Source: Acidobacteriota bacterium
GTDB lineage: Bacteria > Acidobacteriota > Thermoanaerobaculia > Multivoradales > JAHEKO01
DNA: 7,130 nucleotides
NCBI GenBank assembly: GCA_029861655.1
Contig: JAOTZA010000165.1
Location: forward strand, 1-7,130
Direction of reading: 5' to 3'
Shown here: positions 5,435 to 7,130 of the stretch, in pieces
Numbering within the stretch: position 1 is the stretch's first letter
How the letters are laid out: every line of letters begins with the position of its first letter
Program-made: the position numbers and the translations under genes
The notes under the pieces: model-generated
What the model was told of the DNA's origin: nothing
The model's input: only the letters and a program-made list of their open reading frames with translations
Databases searched by the model: none

Positions 5435-7130
5435 ATGGACCCGAGGCGATGGAAGCGGCTGCAGGAGATCTTCGAGAAGGTCGTGGATCTCCCGCCGGAG
5501 AAGCAAGCCGAGGCACTGGCGCGTGAGTGCGGCGAGGACGATGAGCTGCGCCGCAGAATCGAGTCTCTGCTCGCTTCGTCGGATCGAGGGACCGGCCTGA
5601 TCTCGGGCGCCATCGATCGCGCCGCGGCGGACACGACCGGACCTGCCGTGGCAGGCGAACGCATCGGCCCCTACCGGCTGCTCGAGGAGATCGGCTCGGG
5701 CGGCATGGGAGCGGTCTATCTGGCCGAGCGCGCGGACGAGGAGTTCGAGCAACGGGTGGCGCTCAAGGTCGTGCGCGCCGGCGCGCTCAACCCCAGAATC
5801 GTCGAGCGTTTTCTCGCCGAGCGGCAGTTTCTGGCCCGCCTCGACCATCCGCATATCGCTCGGCTCCTCGACGGCGGCACCACCGAGGCCGGCGTTCCCT
5901 ACTTCATTATGGAACACGTCGACGGCATACCGATCGACGAGTACTGCGACTCGAAAAGACTCTCGACTCGCGAACGGCTGGAGCTCTTTCGGTCGGTGTG
6001 CGGCGCAGTCGAGTCCGCCCATCGCAAGCTAATCGTCCACCGCGACATCAAACCCTCGAATCTTTTGGTGACACCCGAGGGTGTGCCCAAGCTTCTCGAC
6101 TTCGGGATCGCCAAGCTGGTCGAACCCGAGGCCCCCGGAGAGGCCCTGACCGTGATGGGCGAGCGGGCGATGACTCCCGAGTACGCCAGCCCCGAGCAGG
6201 TACGCGGTGAACCGGTTTCGACCGCCACCGACGTCTACGCCCTGGGGCTTCTCCTCTACAAGCTTCTGAGCGGACGCCGCGCCCACCGCATCACTTCGTA
6301 TCAGCCTTCAGACGTCGAACGGATCGTCTGCGAAGCAATCCCCGAGCGCCCGAGCACGGCCATCACCTCGATCCCCGCGGAAGAGCCCCAAACCTCGGGC
6401 GACGGCTCGACGGTCACCCCCGAATCGATCGGTCGCGCTCGGCGCACGGTTCCGGCTCGCCTCAAGAAACGTCTGGCCGGCGATCTCGACAACATCGTCC
6501 TGATGGCGCTGCGCAAAGAGCCCGAGCGTCGCTACCCGTCGATCGAACAGCTCTCCGAAGACATCCGACGGCATCTCAAGGGCCTACCGGTGCTCGCCCA
6601 CGCCGACAGCTTCGGCTACAGGGCGAGCAAATTCGTGCGGCGCAATGCGGGAGGCCTCACCGCGGCGGTCCTGGTCTTTCTTTCACTCGCCGGTGGTTTG
6701 GTGGTGTCCACCGTGCAGGCCAAAAGGGCGAAGCTCGAGGCGCGTCATGCCGCCGAGGTCACCGATTTCCTCACCGGACTCCTCGAGGTGTCCGACCCTG
6801 AGCTGGCGCAAGGCCGCGAGGTTCCGGTGCGGGAGGTCTTGGATCTGGCGGCGTTCCGGATCGAGGGAGAGTTGGGGGATCAGCCGAGGGTCCAAGCGCG
6901 GATCGGCACCCTGATCGGCCATCTCTACCACCGCATCGGTCAGTACGAAGAGGCCGACCGCCTGCTGAGCCAGGCGCTTGTCCGGCAGGAGATCCTTCTC
7001 GGCACCAATCACCTCGACGTGGCCGCAACCCAGCAGTTGGTCGCCGAGTTGGCCGACAGCCGCGGCAAATACGAAGCCGCCGAAGCGGCAGCTCTCGCAA
7101 ACCTCGAGATTCTCGAGGGCCGACTGGGCC
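5435..7130 (+). CDS. Membrane-anchored Ser/Thr protein kinase with TPR region, partial (3' end beyond right edge)
   Basis: 565 complete codons are visible and the frame is open at the edge. Residues 1-50 form the charged helical extension typical of this kinase group (W6, FEKVVDLPPEK, ELRRRIESLLASSD). The Hanks-type kinase domain spans about 80-390. It has a Gly-rich loop GSGGMG (87-92), VALK with K111, probable helix-C Glu at 129 (RFLAERQ), HRDIKPSN (202-209), DFG (222-224), PEYASPEQ (248-255) and D266 in TDVYALGLLLYKLLSG. All key catalytic residues are present, so it should be active, and HRD marks it as an RD kinase activated by loop phosphorylation. A longer Pro/Ser/Thr-rich segment (about 303-335) precedes the last helices. 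One transmembrane helix at about 407-427 puts the following region outside the cytoplasm. TPR-like helices follow at about 484-517 (GHLYHRIGQYEEADRLLSQAL) and 526-560, probably a protein- or ligand-binding sensor part. The substrate is unknown. It diverges from vapBC. Confidence 0.95.
   Translation, partial: MDPRRWKRLQEIFEKVVDLPPEKQAEALARECGEDDELRRRIESLLASSDRGTGLISGAIDRAAADTTGPAVAGERIGPYRLLEEIGSGGMGAVYLAERADEEFEQRVALKVVRAGALNPRIVERFLAERQFLARLDHPHIARLLDGGTTEAGVPYFIMEHVDGIPIDEYCDSKRLSTRERLELFRSVCGAVESAHRKLIVHRDIKPSNLLVTPEGVPKLLDFGIAKLVEPEAPGEALTVMGERAMTPEYASPEQVRGEPVSTATDVYALGLLLYKLLSGRRAHRITSYQPSDVERIVCEAIPERPSTAITSIPAEEPQTSGDGSTVTPESIGRARRTVPARLKKRLAGDLDNIVLMALRKEPERRYPSIEQLSEDIRRHLKGLPVLAHADSFGYRASKFVRRNAGGLTAAVLVFLSLAGGLVVSTVQAKRAKLEARHAAEVTDFLTGLLEVSDPELAQGREVPVREVLDLAAFRIEGELGDQPRVQARIGTLIGHLYHRIGQYEEADRLLSQALVRQEILLGTNHLDVAATQQLVAELADSRGKYEAAEAAALANLEILEGRLG

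Noticed and set aside
5366..6022. Open frame of 218 codons on the minus strand antisense to the kinase N-lobe.
   Set aside because: The opposite strand carries exact kinase motifs; the antisense product has no recognisable features.

Overview
This GC-rich window is built almost entirely of protein-coding sequence. It suggests a large-genome environmental bacterium of the Acidobacteriota type, perhaps the Thermoanaerobaculia. The evidence is the combination of a membrane-anchored Ser/Thr kinase with TPR repeats, secreted choice-of-anchor Q and D proteins, a DUF1566/Lcl-domain protein and a VapBC pair. The lineage is inferred from gene content only; Planctomycetota or Myxococcota cannot be excluded.

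Layout from left to right. Positions 1-536 (minus) hold the N-terminal part of a probably exported Lcl/DUF1566-domain protein that runs off the left edge. Positions 667-2454 (minus) encode a secreted right-handed beta-helix protein with a choice-of-anchor Q region and extra C-terminal beta domains. A 210-bp divergent spacer follows. Positions 2665-4479 (plus) encode a secreted protein with a propeller-like N-terminal region, a choice-of-anchor D/ASH-type Ig domain and a helical C-terminal domain resembling FIMAH domains. Its stop lies 4 bp from the stop of a convergent toxin-antitoxin operon on the minus strand: an AbrB-type antitoxin (4960-5289) overlapping by 4 nt a PIN-domain toxin (4484-4963). 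A divergent 145-bp spacer holds a perfect inverted repeat next to the antitoxin start, probably its autoregulatory operator. From 5435 to the right edge (plus) is a Ser/Thr kinase with an N-terminal helical extension, a complete set of catalytic motifs, one transmembrane helix and the start of a TPR sensor region.

The antitoxin and toxin form a clear functional pair. The three exported proteins and the kinase are plausibly all cell-surface or envelope functions, but nothing in the sequence ties them into one pathway. I see no RNA genes, CRISPR, insertion sequences, phage genes or convincing rho-independent terminators. I found no strong case for a previously undescribed system; the most interesting items are the operator/promoter arrangement of the TA operon and the unusual domain mixes of the two secreted proteins.
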